Assembly: GCF_947487305.1 (NCBI RefSeq)
Contig: NZ_CANKWH010000003.1
Location: 1-64,000, forward strand
Direction of reading: 5' to 3'
DNA length: 64,000 bases
From: an uncultured Paracoccus sp.
GTDB lineage: Bacteria; Pseudomonadota; Alphaproteobacteria; Rhodobacterales; Rhodobacteraceae
This document shows, one piece after another, positions 36,578 through 48,949 of the stretch; within the stretch, counting starts at the first letter, position 1, and each line of letters opens with the position of its first letter. A model generated the notes under the pieces. It ran no database searches. It saw only the letters and a program-made list of their open reading frames with translations, and was not told where the DNA came from. A program made the position numbers and the translations under genes.

Positions 36578-37360
36578 ATGGACCCGAATCGCGCCTTCTC
36601 CGAAGCACCGCTGCCGCTGTTCCTGCCGGCTGCGGATGATGTCGGCCTGCTGCGTCCCGTCGTCGCAGGGCCACCGGGCAAGGTGCAGCCCTCCTATCTC
36701 GCCGATCACCGCGCGCGGCTGCGCGACCGCCTGCTGAGCGGCGGGGCGGCGGCCATGCCCGACTATGAACTTCTGGAGCTCATCCTGTTCCGGGCCGTGC
36801 CGCGGCAGGACATGAAGCCGCTGGCCCGGCTGCTGCTGGACCAGTTCGGCGATTTCAACCGGGTCATCAGCGCCAACCCGCAGCGATTGCAGGCGGTGCC
36901 GGGTGTCGGTCCTGCCGTCATTGCCGAACTGAAGATCGTTGAGGCCGCCGCCCAACGCCTTGCCCGGGCTCGGGTGATGAACCGCCCGGTCCTCTCCAGC
37001 TGGCAGGCGCTGCTGGACTATTGCCACACCGCCATGGCCCATGCCGAGACCGAGCAGTTTCGCGTGCTCTATCTTGACCGCAAGAACAATCTGATCGCGG
37101 ACGAGGAACAGGGCCGTGGGACGGTTGACCATGTGCCGGTCTATCCGCGCGAGATCCTGCGCCGGGCGCTGGAGCTGAACGCCTCGTCGCTGATCCTTGT
37201 GCATAATCACCCCTCGGGCGATCCCAGCCCCTCCGAGGCCGATATCACCATGACCGCCCGGATCTGCCAGGCGGCGGCCAGCCTGTCGATCACCCTTCAT
37301 GACCATCTGATCATCGGCAAATCGCGCGAGGTCAGTTTTCGCGCCGAAGGGCTGATCTGA
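36578..37360 (+). CDS. radC: RadC-family (JAB/MPN) protein
   Basis: 260 residues. An N-terminal UPF0758 helix-hairpin-helix region (YELLELILFRAVPRQDMKPLARLLL, VPGVGPAVIAELK) precedes the JAMM metalloprotease-like domain with LVHNHPSGDPSPSEAD, the complete HxH-x(7)-D metal site. Despite the name, its role in DNA repair is doubtful in the family. It lies alone, divergent from the YiaK-like gene. The frame is open far upstream but the ATG at 36578 begins the conserved part. Confidence 0.9.
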   Translation: MDPNRAFSEAPLPLFLPAADDVGLLRPVVAGPPGKVQPSYLADHRARLRDRLLSGGAAAMPDYELLELILFRAVPRQDMKPLARLLLDQFGDFNRVISANPQRLQAVPGVGPAVIAELKIVEAAAQRLARARVMNRPVLSSWQALLDYCHTAMAHAETEQFRVLYLDRKNNLIADEEQGRGTVDHVPVYPREILRRALELNASSLILVHNHPSGDPSPSEADITMTARICQAAASLSITLHDHLIIGKSREVSFRAEGLI

Positions 37361-37665
37361 CCGGCACCGACGATTCGCGCCTCTGATTGCACTGCCCCTT
37401 CATCCGTGCTGAAATATTCCAAGGGTGCGGCGGTCGCGCGCCCGCCTTGCCCACCCGGCCCGCCGCCATGACCGGCCCGATCAGCACCGGCATCCCGGGG
37501 CCGCGACAATTTTCCAACAACCCCGGTCCTTTGCCACCATTTGCCCGGGCAAACCCGCTGGACTGACGCGAATTTGACCGCTACAACGCCCCGGCAATGG
37601 CTGCCATCCGCGCGGCCCGGATTGTCGTACCGGCCAAGCATAAGGCCCGAACTGGAGAAAAACCC
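37361..37665. other. Intergenic region upstream of petABC
   Basis: 305 bp without a credible gene. It holds the petABC promoter region. I see no strong consensus promoter or hairpin, apart from GC-rich runs around 37428-37500. Confidence 0.5.
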
Positions 37666-39560
<1,895 letters not shown>

Positions 39561-39572
39561 GGAGAGCCGAGA

Positions 39573-40868
39573 ATGACCCTGAGAACCAAGACGCTCTCGG
39601 CCGTTTCGGCCCTGCTGATCGGCTCGGCCGGTTTCGCCGTCGCGCAGACCGCAACCACCGAGCAGCCCGCCGAAGCGCAGGTCGTCCCGGCCCCGACTGA
39701 GGCGGAAGCCCCGGCCGCGGCTGAACCTGCTGCCGAGGCACCGGCGGCGGAAGCACCCGCTGCGGAAGCCCCGGCGGCTGAGCCTGCCGATGCCCCTGCG
39801 GCAGAAGAACCTGCCGTGGAGACCCCGACAGAAGCGGCGGCTGATGACACCGCTGCCGATGCCGCGCCGGCGGAAACGGTGGCCGGTCAGCAGGATTCGG
39901 AAGAGCTGCCGACCGATGCCTCGGCTGACCAGTCGGAAGCCGAAGAGTCTGCGCAGGACGAGACGGCGACTGCCGCCGACGAGACTGCGGTTGAAACCAC
40001 CGCGACCGAACAGGATGCAGCGGCCGGCGACACCGCCGAGACCGCCAGCGAGATGGTCGAGGCCGAAGCCCCGACCGCAGCCGAAGGCGAAACCACCGCC
40101 GAGGCCGATGAGGCTGCCGAACACGCGACCGCGGAAAAGGACTCGGAGGAAGCCGGTGGCGGCCATATCGAGGACATCGCCTTCAGCTTTGAAGGCCCGT
40201 TCGGCGCCTATGACCAGTTCCAGCTTCAGCGCGGGCTGCAGGTCTATACCGAGGTCTGCTCGGCCTGCCACGGCATGAAGCAGGTGCCGATCCGCACCCT
40301 GCATGACGAGGGCGGCCCCGGCCTGCCCGAGGATCAGGTGCGCGCCTACGCGGCGCAGATGTCGATCATGGACGAGGAGACCGGAGAAGAGCGTCCGCGC
40401 CTGCCGACGGATCACTTCCCGACCGTCAGCGGTGACGGCATGGGTCCGGACCTGTCGATGATGGCCAAGGCCCGCGCCGGCTTCCACGGCCCGGCCGGCA
40501 CCGGGATCAACCAGCTGATGAAGGGCATCGGCGGCCCTGAATACATCCATGCGATCCTGACCAGCTATACCGGTGAGGACATGGAACAGGCGGGCACTGT
40601 GCTCTACGAGAACACCGCCTTCTCCAGCGGCTATATCGGGATGCCGGCACCGCTGTCGGACGATCTGGTCACCTATGAGGACGGCACGCCCGCGACGGTC
40701 GACCAGATGGCCCGCGACGTGTCGGCCTTCCTGATGTGGACCGCCGAGCCGAAGATGATGGCCCGAAAGCAGGTCGGTCTGGTCGCGGTGCTGTTCCTGA
40801 TCGTGCTGTCGGGCCTGCTCTTCTACACCAACAAGCGGCTCTGGGCGCCCCACAAGGGCAAGCACTGA
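39573..40868 (+). CDS. petC: Cytochrome c1 with long acidic Ala/Pro/Glu insert
   Basis: 431 residues. A signal peptide (1-25) is followed by a ~170-residue acidic low-complexity region (26-197), including EAPAA repeats at about 46-70. The haem site CSACH (Cys229, Cys232, His233) opens the cytochrome domain and a C-terminal membrane anchor ([18 protein letters not shown]) ends it. The extended acidic domain is a known peculiarity of Paracoccus cytochrome c1, thought to help docking with cytochrome c552. Most bacterial c1 proteins are about 260 residues. Confidence 0.97.
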   Translation: MTLRTKTLSAVSALLIGSAGFAVAQTATTEQPAEAQVVPAPTEAEAPAAAEPAAEAPAAEAPAAEAPAAEPADAPAAEEPAVETPTEAAADDTAADAAPAETVAGQQDSEELPTDASADQSEAEESAQDETATAADETAVETTATEQDAAAGDTAETASEMVEAEAPTAAEGETTAEADEAAEHATAEKDSEEAGGGHIEDIAFSFEGPFGAYDQFQLQRGLQVYTEVCSACHGMKQVPIRTLHDEGGPGLPEDQVRAYAAQMSIMDEETGEERPRLPTDHFPTVSGDGMGPDLSMMAKARAGFHGPAGTGINQLMKGIGGPEYIHAILTSYTGEDMEQAGTVLYENTAFSSGYIGMPAPLSDDLVTYEDGTPATVDQMARDVSAFLMWTAEPKMMARKQVGLVAVLFLIVLSGLLFYTNKRLWAPHKGKH

Positions 40869-40895
40869 TCCCTGAAGCAGCGACCGTGATTTTGG

Positions 40896-40925
40896 AACGC
40901 GCCCTTGCCGGGCGCGTTTCTTTTT
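40896..40925 (+). terminator. Rho-independent terminator of petABC
   Basis: AACGCGCCC / GGGCGCGTT, a perfect 9-bp stem with a 5-nt loop, followed by TCTTTTT. Confidence 0.93.
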
Positions 40926-40965
40926 GTCACATCGGCAGGGCGGGGATCATCGGAAGGGGCAGGCA

Positions 40966-41847
40966 ATGACGGTCTGGAATCTGGGCTCGATCAATATCGA
41001 TTATACCTATCGCCTGCCGCATCTGCCGCGTCCCGGCGAGACCCTCTCGGCCAGCGAGTTCCGCAAGGGGCTGGGCGGCAAGGGCGCCAACCAGTCGCTG
41101 GCGGCGGCGCGGGCCGGGGCCAGCGTGGTGCATCTGGGTGCGGCGGCGCGGGCCGATGACTGGGTGGTCGGGCGGCTGACCAGCGCCGGGGTCGATACCA
41201 CCCATATCTTCCGCCACCACGATCAGGCCACCGGCCATGCGATCATCCTTCTGGACGACGCGGGCGAGAATTCCATCGTCATCCATGGCGGCGCCAACCG
41301 GACCTTGCAGCAGGACCAGTTCAAATCTGCCATCGCCCGGATGAAGGGCGGAGATTTCCTGCTGATGCAGAACGAGACCAACCTGCAGGTCGAGTTGGCC
41401 CAGATCGCTGCCAAACGCGGGGTGCGGGTGGTCTATTCCGCCGCGCCTTTCGATATCGAGGCGCTGCGCGCCGTGCTGCCCCATGTCGGCATCCTGGCGG
41501 TGAACGAGGGCGAGGCGGCCGAGATGGCCGAGACCTTCGGCGAGGATCTGGCGGTCGAGGGGATGCTGGTCACGCGCGGTGCGAAAGGGGCCGAATATCG
41601 AGACCTGCACGGCGGGCGGCGCTTCGAAGTGCCGGCCTTCCCGGTCGAGGTGGTGGACACGACCGGGGCGGGCGACTGCTTTGCCGGCTATTTCATCGCC
41701 GGGCTGGATCGCGGCGACGACATTCCCACGGCGCTACGCCGTGCCGCAGCGGCGGCTGCACTGAAAGTGACCCGGACCGGCGCCGGCGATGCCATCCCGA
41801 AATTCGACGAGGTCGAGAAATTCCTGGCCAGAACGGAGCAAGAATGA
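40966..41847 (+). CDS. PfkB-family sugar kinase, ribokinase-like
   Basis: 293 residues. N-terminal GSINIDYTYRLPHLPRPGETL and GGKGANQSLAAARAG are the sugar-binding signature of ribokinases. The C-terminal DTTGAGDCFAGYF carries the catalytic Asp and anion hole. It phosphorylates a sugar or nucleoside with ATP in the cytoplasm. The specific sugar is not clear and no rbs transporter is near. Its last codons overlap the FAH-family gene by 4 bp, so the two are translationally coupled. Confidence 0.88.
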   Translation: MTVWNLGSINIDYTYRLPHLPRPGETLSASEFRKGLGGKGANQSLAAARAGASVVHLGAAARADDWVVGRLTSAGVDTTHIFRHHDQATGHAIILLDDAGENSIVIHGGANRTLQQDQFKSAIARMKGGDFLLMQNETNLQVELAQIAAKRGVRVVYSAAPFDIEALRAVLPHVGILAVNEGEAAEMAETFGEDLAVEGMLVTRGAKGAEYRDLHGGRRFEVPAFPVEVVDTTGAGDCFAGYFIAGLDRGDDIPTALRRAAAAAALKVTRTGAGDAIPKFDEVEKFLARTEQE

Positions 41848-42491
41848 CCCTTCCCATCCCCAGCCTGCCTTTCGACGGCAACGTTTTTCCGGTCCGCCGC
41901 ATCTTCTGCATCGGCCGCAACTATGCCGACCATGCCGCCGAGATGGGAAATGAGGTTGACCGCGAGAAGCCCTTTTTCTTCACCAAATCCGCCCATGCGC
42001 TGACCGGGCCGGGCGATGTGCCCTATCCGCCGGGCACTGCCGACCTGCATCACGAGGTCGAACTGGTGCTGGCCATCGGGGCCGAGCTGGTCGATGCCGC
42101 GTCCGAGGCGGCAACGGCGGCGATCATCGGGCGGGCCGTGGGCATCGACATGACCCGGCGCGACCTGCAGGCCGAGGCGAAGGACAAGCGCCGGCCCTGG
42201 GACGTGGCCAAGGATTTCGATTTCTCGGCGGTCATTGCCCCGCTGTCCTCGGCCCCCGCCGGCCCCGGCATCCGGCTCAAGGTCAATGGGAAGGTGCGGC
42301 AGGATGGCCGACTGGACCAGATGATCTTTACTGAAGTCGAGATCGTGGCCTTCCTGTCGACGCTCTACCGGCTGATGCCGGGCGACCTGGTGATGACCGG
42401 AACGCCCGCTGGCGTCAGCGCCCTGCAGCGCGGCGACCGGATCGAGGCGGAGGTGGAGGGGTTGCCGCCGCTGAGCGCGCGGATCGTCTGA
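41844..42491 (+). CDS. Fumarylacetoacetate hydrolase family protein, acylpyruvase-like
   Basis: 215 residues, the short FAH form. It begins the conserved domain at IFCIGRNYADHAAEM, with metal ligands in HHEVELVLAIG (two Glu) and GIDMTRRDLQ (Asp), and ends with the MTGTPAGVS loop. It resembles YcgM/FAHD1 enzymes that hydrolyse acylpyruvates or decarboxylate oxaloacetate. It is coupled to the preceding kinase gene. The true substrate is unknown. Confidence 0.87.
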   Translation: MTLPIPSLPFDGNVFPVRRIFCIGRNYADHAAEMGNEVDREKPFFFTKSAHALTGPGDVPYPPGTADLHHEVELVLAIGAELVDAASEAATAAIIGRAVGIDMTRRDLQAEAKDKRRPWDVAKDFDFSAVIAPLSSAPAGPGIRLKVNGKVRQDGRLDQMIFTEVEIVAFLSTLYRLMPGDLVMTGTPAGVSALQRGDRIEAEVEGLPPLSARIV

Positions 42492-42506
42492 GAACTCGGC
42501 CCTTCC

Positions 42507-43607
42507 TCAACCGATCTGGCCGCGCACCCCGCCGGTCTGCGCCCGGTCCATCAGCAGGTGGTCCAGGATCACGCAAGCCGCCATCGCCTCGGCCACCGGC
42601 ACGGCGCGGATGCCGACACAAGGGTCGTGGCGGCCCTTGGTGATCAGGTCGATTTCTGCACCCTTGGCATTGATCGAGCGGCGCGGCGTGGTGATGGAAC
42701 TGGTGGGCTTCACCGAGAAGCGCACGACAATATCCTGACCCGAGGAAATGCCGCCCAGAATCCCGCCGGCATGGTTCGACAGGAAGATCGGGCCGTCATT
42801 GCCCATGCGGATCTCGTCGGCATTGGCGGTGCCGGTCAGGGCGGCGGCGGCCATGCCCTCGCCGATCTCGACCCCCTTCACCGCGTTGATCGACATCATC
42901 GCGGCGGCAAGGTCGGTATCGAGCTTGGCATAGACCGGCGCGCCCAGACCCGGCGGGCAGCCCTCGATCAGCACCTCGACCGCCGCGCCGACGCTGTTCT
43001 GGTCCTTGCGGATGCCGTCGAGATAATCGGCCCATACATCCGCCGCCGTGGCGTCGGGCAGGAAGAACGGGTTCTCGTCGATGGCCGAGCGATCGAAAAG
43101 CCCGCGCTCCAGGTGCATCGCGCCCATCTGCACCATGTAACCGGTGATCCTGAGGTCGGGCAACATCTGCCGCAGCACCGCATGGGCGACGCCCCCGGCG
43201 GCCACCCGCGCCGCCGTCTCGCGGGCCGAGGAGCGCCCGCCGCCGCGATAGTCGCGATGGCCGTATTTCAGCTGATAGGTGATATCGGCATGGCCCGGAC
43301 GATAGGCTTGCGCGATATCGCCGTAATCCTTGCTGCGCTGGTCGGTATTTTCGATCATCAGCTGGATCGGCGTGCCGGTGGTCCTGCCCTCGAACACGCC
43401 CGAGAGGATGCGCACCTGATCGGCCTCGCGCCGCTGCGTGGTGTGCTTGCTGGTCCCCGGACGGCGGCGGTCCAGAAACTGCTGGATGAAGGCCTCGTCC
43501 AAGGGCACGCCCGGCGGCGTGCCATCGACGGTCGCGCCAAGCGCGGGCCCGTGGCTTTCGCCCCATGTGGTGAACCGGAATTCGCGGCCAAAGGTGTTGT
43601 AGCTCAT
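42507..43607 (-). CDS. aroC: Chorismate synthase
   Basis: 366 residues. Family signatures are [18 protein letters not shown] at the N-terminus, the central [19 protein letters not shown], and the C-terminal SITTPRRSI and [17 protein letters not shown]. It converts EPSP to chorismate, with reduced FMN, as the last shikimate step. Its start overlaps the mutS stop by 4 bp. Confidence 0.97.
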   Translation of the reverse strand: MSYNTFGREFRFTTWGESHGPALGATVDGTPPGVPLDEAFIQQFLDRRRPGTSKHTTQRREADQVRILSGVFEGRTTGTPIQLMIENTDQRSKDYGDIAQAYRPGHADITYQLKYGHRDYRGGGRSSARETAARVAAGGVAHAVLRQMLPDLRITGYMVQMGAMHLERGLFDRSAIDENPFFLPDATAADVWADYLDGIRKDQNSVGAAVEVLIEGCPPGLGAPVYAKLDTDLAAAMMSINAVKGVEIGEGMAAAALTGTANADEIRMGNDGPIFLSNHAGGILGGISSGQDIVVRFSVKPTSSITTPRRSINAKGAEIDLITKGRHDPCVGIRAVPVAEAMAACVILDHLLMDRAQTGGVRGQIG

Positions 43608-46240
43608 GCGGTCTCTCCGGTCAGGGATTTCAACTCGTAGATCAGGTCCAGCGCCTCGCGCGGGGAAAGGCTGTCGGGATGGATGGCCTTGATGCGGGCA
43701 GCCAGCGGGCTTTCCTTGGGCTTTCCCGGGGCAGGGGCCGCAGGGGCTGCGCGGAACAGCGGCAGGTCGTCGATCAGCGCGGCCGGACGTACCGCGCCCT
43801 CGCGTTCGCCCGATTCCAGCGCGGTCAGCACCTCGCGCGCGCGTTCCACGACCGAGGCCGGAAGCCCCGCCAGCCGTGCCACCTGCACGCCATAGCTGCG
43901 ATCGGCGGCACCCTTCCTGACCTCATGCAGGAAGATCACTTCGCCCTCCCATTCGCGCACGGCGACGGTGGCGTTTTCCACCCCGTCGAGCCGCGCCGAC
44001 AGCGCCGTCATCTCGTGGTAATGGGTGGCGAACAGCGCCCGGCAGCGGTTGGCGCCGTGCAGATGCTCCATCACAGCCCAGGCAATCGACAGCCCGTCCC
44101 AGGTCGCGGTGCCGCGCCCGATCTCGTCGAGGATGACCAGTGCATGATCGTCGGCCTGATTGAGGATGGCGGCGGTTTCCACCATCTCGACCATGAAGGT
44201 CGAGCGTCCGCGCGCCAGGTCATCCGCCGCGCCGACCCGGCTGAACAGCTGGCTGACCATGCCGAGATGGGCGCGGCGGGCAGGGACATAGGCGCCGGCC
44301 TGGGCCAGCACGGCGATCAGCGCGTTCTGGCGCAGGAAGGTCGATTTGCCGGCCATGTTCGGTCCGGTCAGCAACCAGATCGCCGGGGTCTCGCCGGTGG
44401 TCAGGTCGCAGTCATTCGCGACGAACCCCTCGGCCTTGCGCTTCAGCGCGCGTTCGACGACCGGATGCCGCCCGCCCTCGACCAGAAAGGCGCGGCTGTC
44501 ATCGACGCGGGGACGGGTCCAGCTCTCGCCGGTGGCGATATCGGCAAAGGCGGCGGCCAGATCGATCTCGGCCAAGGCTCGCGCCGCCTGCCCGATGGCG
44601 GCGGCCTGATCCAGAACCGCGCTGCGCAGACGCTCAAAGATACCGCGCTCGATCCCCAGCGCCCGGTCGCGGGCGTTCAGGATGCGGGTTTCCAGTTCCG
44701 ACAGCGGAACGGTGGTAAAGCGGATCTGGTTGGCGGTGGTCTGGCGGTGGATGAAGGTCTCGTTCAGCGGCGGGGCCAGCATCTTCTCGGCATGGGTGGT
44801 GGTCGTCTCGATGAAGTAACCGAGCACATTGTTGTGCTTGATCTTCAGGCTCGAAACGCCGGCCAGCGCGATGTAATCGGCCTGCATCCCGGCGATGACG
44901 CCCCGGCCCTCGTCCCTGAGCCGCCGGGTTTCGTCCAGATCGGCCTCATACCCCGGCGCCACAAAGCCGCCATCGCGGGCCACCAACGGCGGCTCGGCCA
45001 CCAATGCGTCATCCAGCAGGTCGATCAGTTCGTCATGGCCGGTCAGGTCGCGGGCTGCATCCTGCAGCACCTGCGGCGCGTCCTCGGGCAGGCGGGCGGC
45101 GATCCCTGCGCCTTGCGTCAGCCCGGCGCGGATGGCGGAGAGATCGCGCGGGCCGCCCCGGTCCAGCGCCAGCCGCGACAGGGCGCGGTCCATGTCCGGT
45201 ACGCGCGACAGGGCATCGCGCAGGTCGGCGGCAAGGCGGGCATCCTCGACCAGCGCCGTCACCGCATCCTGCCTTGCATGGATCAGCGCCAGGTCGCGGC
45301 TCGGCGCGCTGATCCGCCGTTCCAGCAGCCGCGCCCCCGCCGCCGTCACCGTGCGGTCGATGGCCGACAGCAGCGAACCCTCGCGCCCGCCCGACAGCGC
45401 CTGTGTCAGTTCAAGGTTGCGCCGCGTGGCGGCGTCGATCTGCATCGCCCCGCCCGCGCGTTCGCGGACAGGCGGGCGCAGCAGCGGCAGCTTGCCCTTC
45501 TGCGTCATGTCCAGATAATCGACGATCGCGCCCATGGCCGACAGTTCGGCCCGGGTGAAGGCCCCGAAGCCGTCCAGCGTCTCGACCCCGTAAAGCGCCG
45601 ACAGCCGCCGCGCCCCCGCGCCGCTGTCGAAGGCGCCGGGCGGCAGGTCGGTCAGTGCCGCCCCGGCATCCGTCGCCAGATCGTCAAGGCCCGCGCCATC
45701 GACGGCCAGCAACTCGCGCGGGGCCAGCCGCGCCAGTTCCGGGGCAAGGCGGGGCAGCGGACACTCCATCACCTGAAAGGCCCCGGTCGAGATATCGACC
45801 CAGGCCAGCGCCGAATCCTCGCGCACCGTGGCGAAGGCGGCGAGGAAATTGTGGCGGCGCGCTTCCAGCAGCGATTCCTCGGTCAGCGTGCCGGGCGTGA
45901 CCAGCCGCACCACGTCGCGGGCAACGACCGATTTCGAGCCGCGCTTCTTGGCCTCGGCCGGGTCCTCCATCTGCTCGGCGATGGCCACGCGGAAGCCCTT
46001 GCGGATCAGCGTCAGCAGATAGGACTCGGCGGCATGGACCGGCACGCCACACATCGGGATCGGCTCGCCCTGATGGGTGCCGCGCTTGGTCAGGGCGATG
46101 TCCAGCGCCGCGGCCGCCGCCACCGCATCGTCAAAGAACATCTCGTAGAAATCGCCCATGCGATAGAACAGCAGCGCGCCGGGATTGGCCTCCCGGATCG
46201 CCAGATATTGCACCATCATCGGAGTGGGCTGGTCGGTCAT
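43604..46240 (-). CDS. mutS: DNA mismatch repair protein MutS
   Basis: 878 residues, normal length. The mismatch-binding domain has [11 protein letters not shown] (Phe-x-Glu). The ATPase has Walker [15 protein letters not shown], Walker [12 protein letters not shown] and the STFMVEM signature. It recognises mispairs and recruits MutL. aroC is translationally coupled downstream. Divergent from the thiamine operon. Confidence 0.98.
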   Translation of the reverse strand: MTDQPTPMMVQYLAIREANPGALLFYRMGDFYEMFFDDAVAAAAALDIALTKRGTHQGEPIPMCGVPVHAAESYLLTLIRKGFRVAIAEQMEDPAEAKKRGSKSVVARDVVRLVTPGTLTEESLLEARRHNFLAAFATVREDSALAWVDISTGAFQVMECPLPRLAPELARLAPRELLAVDGAGLDDLATDAGAALTDLPPGAFDSGAGARRLSALYGVETLDGFGAFTRAELSAMGAIVDYLDMTQKGKLPLLRPPVRERAGGAMQIDAATRRNLELTQALSGGREGSLLSAIDRTVTAAGARLLERRISAPSRDLALIHARQDAVTALVEDARLAADLRDALSRVPDMDRALSRLALDRGGPRDLSAIRAGLTQGAGIAARLPEDAPQVLQDAARDLTGHDELIDLLDDALVAEPPLVARDGGFVAPGYEADLDETRRLRDEGRGVIAGMQADYIALAGVSSLKIKHNNVLGYFIETTTTHAEKMLAPPLNETFIHRQTTANQIRFTTVPLSELETRILNARDRALGIERGIFERLRSAVLDQAAAIGQAARALAEIDLAAAFADIATGESWTRPRVDDSRAFLVEGGRHPVVERALKRKAEGFVANDCDLTTGETPAIWLLTGPNMAGKSTFLRQNALIAVLAQAGAYVPARRAHLGMVSQLFSRVGAADDLARGRSTFMVEMVETAAILNQADDHALVILDEIGRGTATWDGLSIAWAVMEHLHGANRCRALFATHYHEMTALSARLDGVENATVAVREWEGEVIFLHEVRKGAADRSYGVQVARLAGLPASVVERAREVLTALESGEREGAVRPAALIDDLPLFRAAPAAPAPGKPKESPLAARIKAIHPDSLSPREALDLIYELKSLTGETA

Positions 46241-46311
46241 CTGCGCCTTGCCTGTCGTTCCGGGCGTTTCTAGCCGCTTGCGCTGGCCGGTGGAACCTCT
46301 ACATTTGCGAC

Positions 46312-46392
46312 CACCTCGGGGTGCCCACAGGGCTGAGACGCGATAGCGGACCCGTTGAACCTGATCCGGCTCACACCGGCGGAGGGAAGGTT
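46312..46392 (+). ncRNA. TPP riboswitch (THI element)
   Basis: The conserved elements GGGGTGCCC, GGGCTGAGA, CCCGTTGAACCTGATC and ACCGGCGGAGGGAAGG occur in order. The 3' arm is shared with a following GGGAAGG/CCTTC hairpin plus TTTT (46385-46408). TPP binding should therefore change whether that terminator or the P1 helix forms. It controls thiBPQ. Confidence 0.93.
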
Positions 46393-46433
46393 TCGCGATC
46401 CTTCTTTTCGGAACCCTGACAAAGGAGGTCGCG

Positions 46434-47414
46434 ATGAAACGCCTTGCCCTTCTGGCCGTTCTGGCCGCGAGCCCCGCGCTGGCGCAGGAAAAGCCGGTGC
46501 TGACCGTCTATGCCGAGGATTACGTCACCAGCGAATGGGGGCCGGGACCGAAGATCGAGGAAGGTTTCGAGGCAATCTGCGGCTGTGATCTGACATTCGT
46601 CACCGGCGACATCCTGCCCCGCCTGCTGATGGAAGGCGAGGGGACCGAAGCCGATGTAGTCTTTGGCCTCAATACCGATGTGCTGGCCCGCGCCCGCGCC
46701 TCGGGCCTCTTCGCGCCGCATGGGCAGGATACCTCGGATATGTCGCTGCCGGTGGTGTGGGAGGACGAGATCTTCCTGCCCTATAACTGGAGCGAGACCG
46801 CCTTCATCTATGACGAGACCCGCACGCCAAATCCGCCGAAAAGCTTCGCCGAATTGCTGGACGCGCCCGAGGATCTGAAGATCGTCATCCAGGACCCGCG
46901 CGGCTCGATCTCGGGACTGGCGCTGCTCTTGTGGGTCAAGTCCGTCTATGGCGAGGGCGCGCCGCAGGCCTGGGCCAAGCTGGCGCCGAAGGTGCTGACC
47001 GTGACCAAAGGCTGGTCCGAAAGCTATGGTCTTTTCACCGAGGGCGAGGCCGACATGGTCCTGTCCTTCACCACCTCGCCCGCCTATCACATCGAGGCCG
47101 AGGGCGACAAAACCAAGCACGCCGCGATTTTCCCCGAGGGGCATTATTTCCTGACCGAGGTGGCGGCGCAGGTGAAGGGCACGGATCAGCCGGATCTGGC
47201 GCAGAAGTTCATGGACTGGGTGCTGACGCCCGAGTTCCAGACCGTCATTCCCCATGCCAACTGGTCGCTGCCGGCGAAACTGCCCGAAGCTGACTGGCCG
47301 CAGGTCATGCGCGATCTGCCGCGCCCCGAAAAGACCCTGTTCTATAGCGAAGACGAGGCCGAGGCGCTGCGCCAGCCGGCGCTGGATGAATGGCTGGCGG
47401 CGTTCTCGCGGTAA
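46434..47414 (+). CDS. thiB: Thiamine ABC transporter, periplasmic binding protein
   Basis: 326 residues with a signal peptide ending ALAQEKP. The TbpA-type features are TVYAEDYVTSEWGPGPKIEEGFE, DVVFGLNTDVL, the cysteine pair in CGCDL and SESYGLFTEGEADMVLSFTTSPAYH. It binds thiamine and phosphates in the periplasm. The TPP riboswitch 40 bp upstream confirms the assignment. AAAGGAGG precedes the start by 5 bp. Confidence 0.95.
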   Translation: MKRLALLAVLAASPALAQEKPVLTVYAEDYVTSEWGPGPKIEEGFEAICGCDLTFVTGDILPRLLMEGEGTEADVVFGLNTDVLARARASGLFAPHGQDTSDMSLPVVWEDEIFLPYNWSETAFIYDETRTPNPPKSFAELLDAPEDLKIVIQDPRGSISGLALLLWVKSVYGEGAPQAWAKLAPKVLTVTKGWSESYGLFTEGEADMVLSFTTSPAYHIEAEGDKTKHAAIFPEGHYFLTEVAAQVKGTDQPDLAQKFMDWVLTPEFQTVIPHANWSLPAKLPEADWPQVMRDLPRPEKTLFYSEDEAEALRQPALDEWLAAFSR

Positions 47415-48949
47415 GGTCCGGCTTCGGTGGCGCGGTCACGGCCGCGCTGCTGGCCGGGCTGATTCTTGGCACGCTGGCGGCAGTGGCAAGCTATGCCGGC
47501 GGGCTGTCGGGGCTGGGACCTTGGGACTGGCGGGCGGTCTGGTTCACCCTGTGGCAGGCCGCCGTCTCGGCCACGCTTTCGGCGATACTGGCGATCCCGG
47601 TGGCCCGGGCGCTGGCCCGGCGGCAGTTTCCGGGCCGTTCGGTGCTGGTCACGCTTCTGGGCGCGCCCTTCATCCTGCCGGTGATCGTGGCGATCATGGG
47701 GCTGATCTCGGTCTTTGGCCGGAACGGGCTTCTGAACGAGGGCTTCCGCGCCCTCGGCCTGCCCGAGATCAGCATCTACGGCTGGCAGGGGGTGATTCTT
47801 GCCCACGTCTTCTTCAACCTGCCCTTGTCGGTGCGACTGGTACTGCAGGGCTGGCAGGCCATTCCCGCCGAACGCTTCCGGCTGGCCGAGAGCCTCGGTT
47901 TCGCGCCCGGCGACGTCGCCCGGCATCTGGAACGCCCAATGCTGCGGGCGGTGCTGCCCGGCATCTGGCTGGCGGTGTTCCTGGTCTGCCTGACCAGCTT
48001 TGCCGTGGCGCTGGCGCTCGGGGGCGGGCCGAAGGCCACGACGGTTGAACTGGCGATCTATCAGGCCTTCCGCTTCGATTTCGAGATGGGCCGCGCGGCG
48101 ACGCTGGGGCTGGTGCAGGTGGGGCTGTGCCTTGGCGCCATGGCTCTGGCCAGCCGGTTCACCATCCCCTCGGGTTTTGGTGCCGGCATGGACAGCACGG
48201 CCTCGCTGCGCGGTCCGGCTGGCTGGCGGCGTGGCGGCGATGCGCTGGTGATTGCGCTGGCGGCGGGCTTCCTGCTCTGGCCAATGCTGACGGTCATCCT
48301 CGCCGGCCTGCCGCGCCTTCCGGCGCTGGAGACGACGGTCTGGGCTGCGGCGGGACGTTCGGTCATCATGGCGCTGGTCTCGGCGCTGCTGACGCTGGCG
48401 CTGGGGCTGGTCTTGTCGCTGGACATCGCGCGAGGACGCGCAGGATGGCCAGCCCGGCTGATCGAGGCTGCCGGAATGCTGCCGATCATCGCCTCGCCGC
48501 TGGTCCTGGGCACCGGATTGTTCCTGATCCTGCGGGTCTGGATCACGCCGGGGCAATTGGCGCTGCCGGTGACGGTGGCGATCAATGCGATCATGGCGCT
48601 GCCCTTCGCCCTGCGCGCGCTGATCCCGGCGGCGCGGGTGCTGGAACAGGATTACGGACGGCTGGCGGCCTCGCTGGACCTGCGGGGCTGGGCGCGGTTG
48701 CGCCATCTGACCCTGCCGCGTCTGGCCCGGCCCTTGGGCTTTGCCGGCGGGCTGGCGGCGGCGCTGGCGATGGGTGATCTAGGGGTCATCACGCTGTTCG
48801 CCAGCGACCAGCCGACTTTGCCCCTGAAGCTTTTCCAACTGATGACCGCCTATCGCATGGCCGATGCCGCGGGATGTGCGGTGCTACTGATGGCGATCAG
48901 CTTTGCCCTCTTCTGGGCCTTTGACCGGGGAGGGCGGTTGAATGCTTGA
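47390..48949 (+). CDS. thiP: Thiamine ABC transporter permease
   Basis: 519 residues with about 12 membrane helices as two repeated permease halves, each with an EAA loop (AESLGFAPGDVARHLERPML near 165 and ASLDLRGWARLRHLTLP near 430). The start overlaps thiB by 25 bp, and the end overlaps thiQ by 8 bp, so the three are tightly coupled. It forms the inner-membrane channel for thiamine uptake. Confidence 0.94.
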   Translation: MAGGVLAVRSGFGGAVTAALLAGLILGTLAAVASYAGGLSGLGPWDWRAVWFTLWQAAVSATLSAILAIPVARALARRQFPGRSVLVTLLGAPFILPVIVAIMGLISVFGRNGLLNEGFRALGLPEISIYGWQGVILAHVFFNLPLSVRLVLQGWQAIPAERFRLAESLGFAPGDVARHLERPMLRAVLPGIWLAVFLVCLTSFAVALALGGGPKATTVELAIYQAFRFDFEMGRAATLGLVQVGLCLGAMALASRFTIPSGFGAGMDSTASLRGPAGWRRGGDALVIALAAGFLLWPMLTVILAGLPRLPALETTVWAAAGRSVIMALVSALLTLALGLVLSLDIARGRAGWPARLIEAAGMLPIIASPLVLGTGLFLILRVWITPGQLALPVTVAINAIMALPFALRALIPAARVLEQDYGRLAASLDLRGWARLRHLTLPRLARPLGFAGGLAAALAMGDLGVITLFASDQPTLPLKLFQLMTAYRMADAAGCAVLLMAISFALFWAFDRGGRLNA

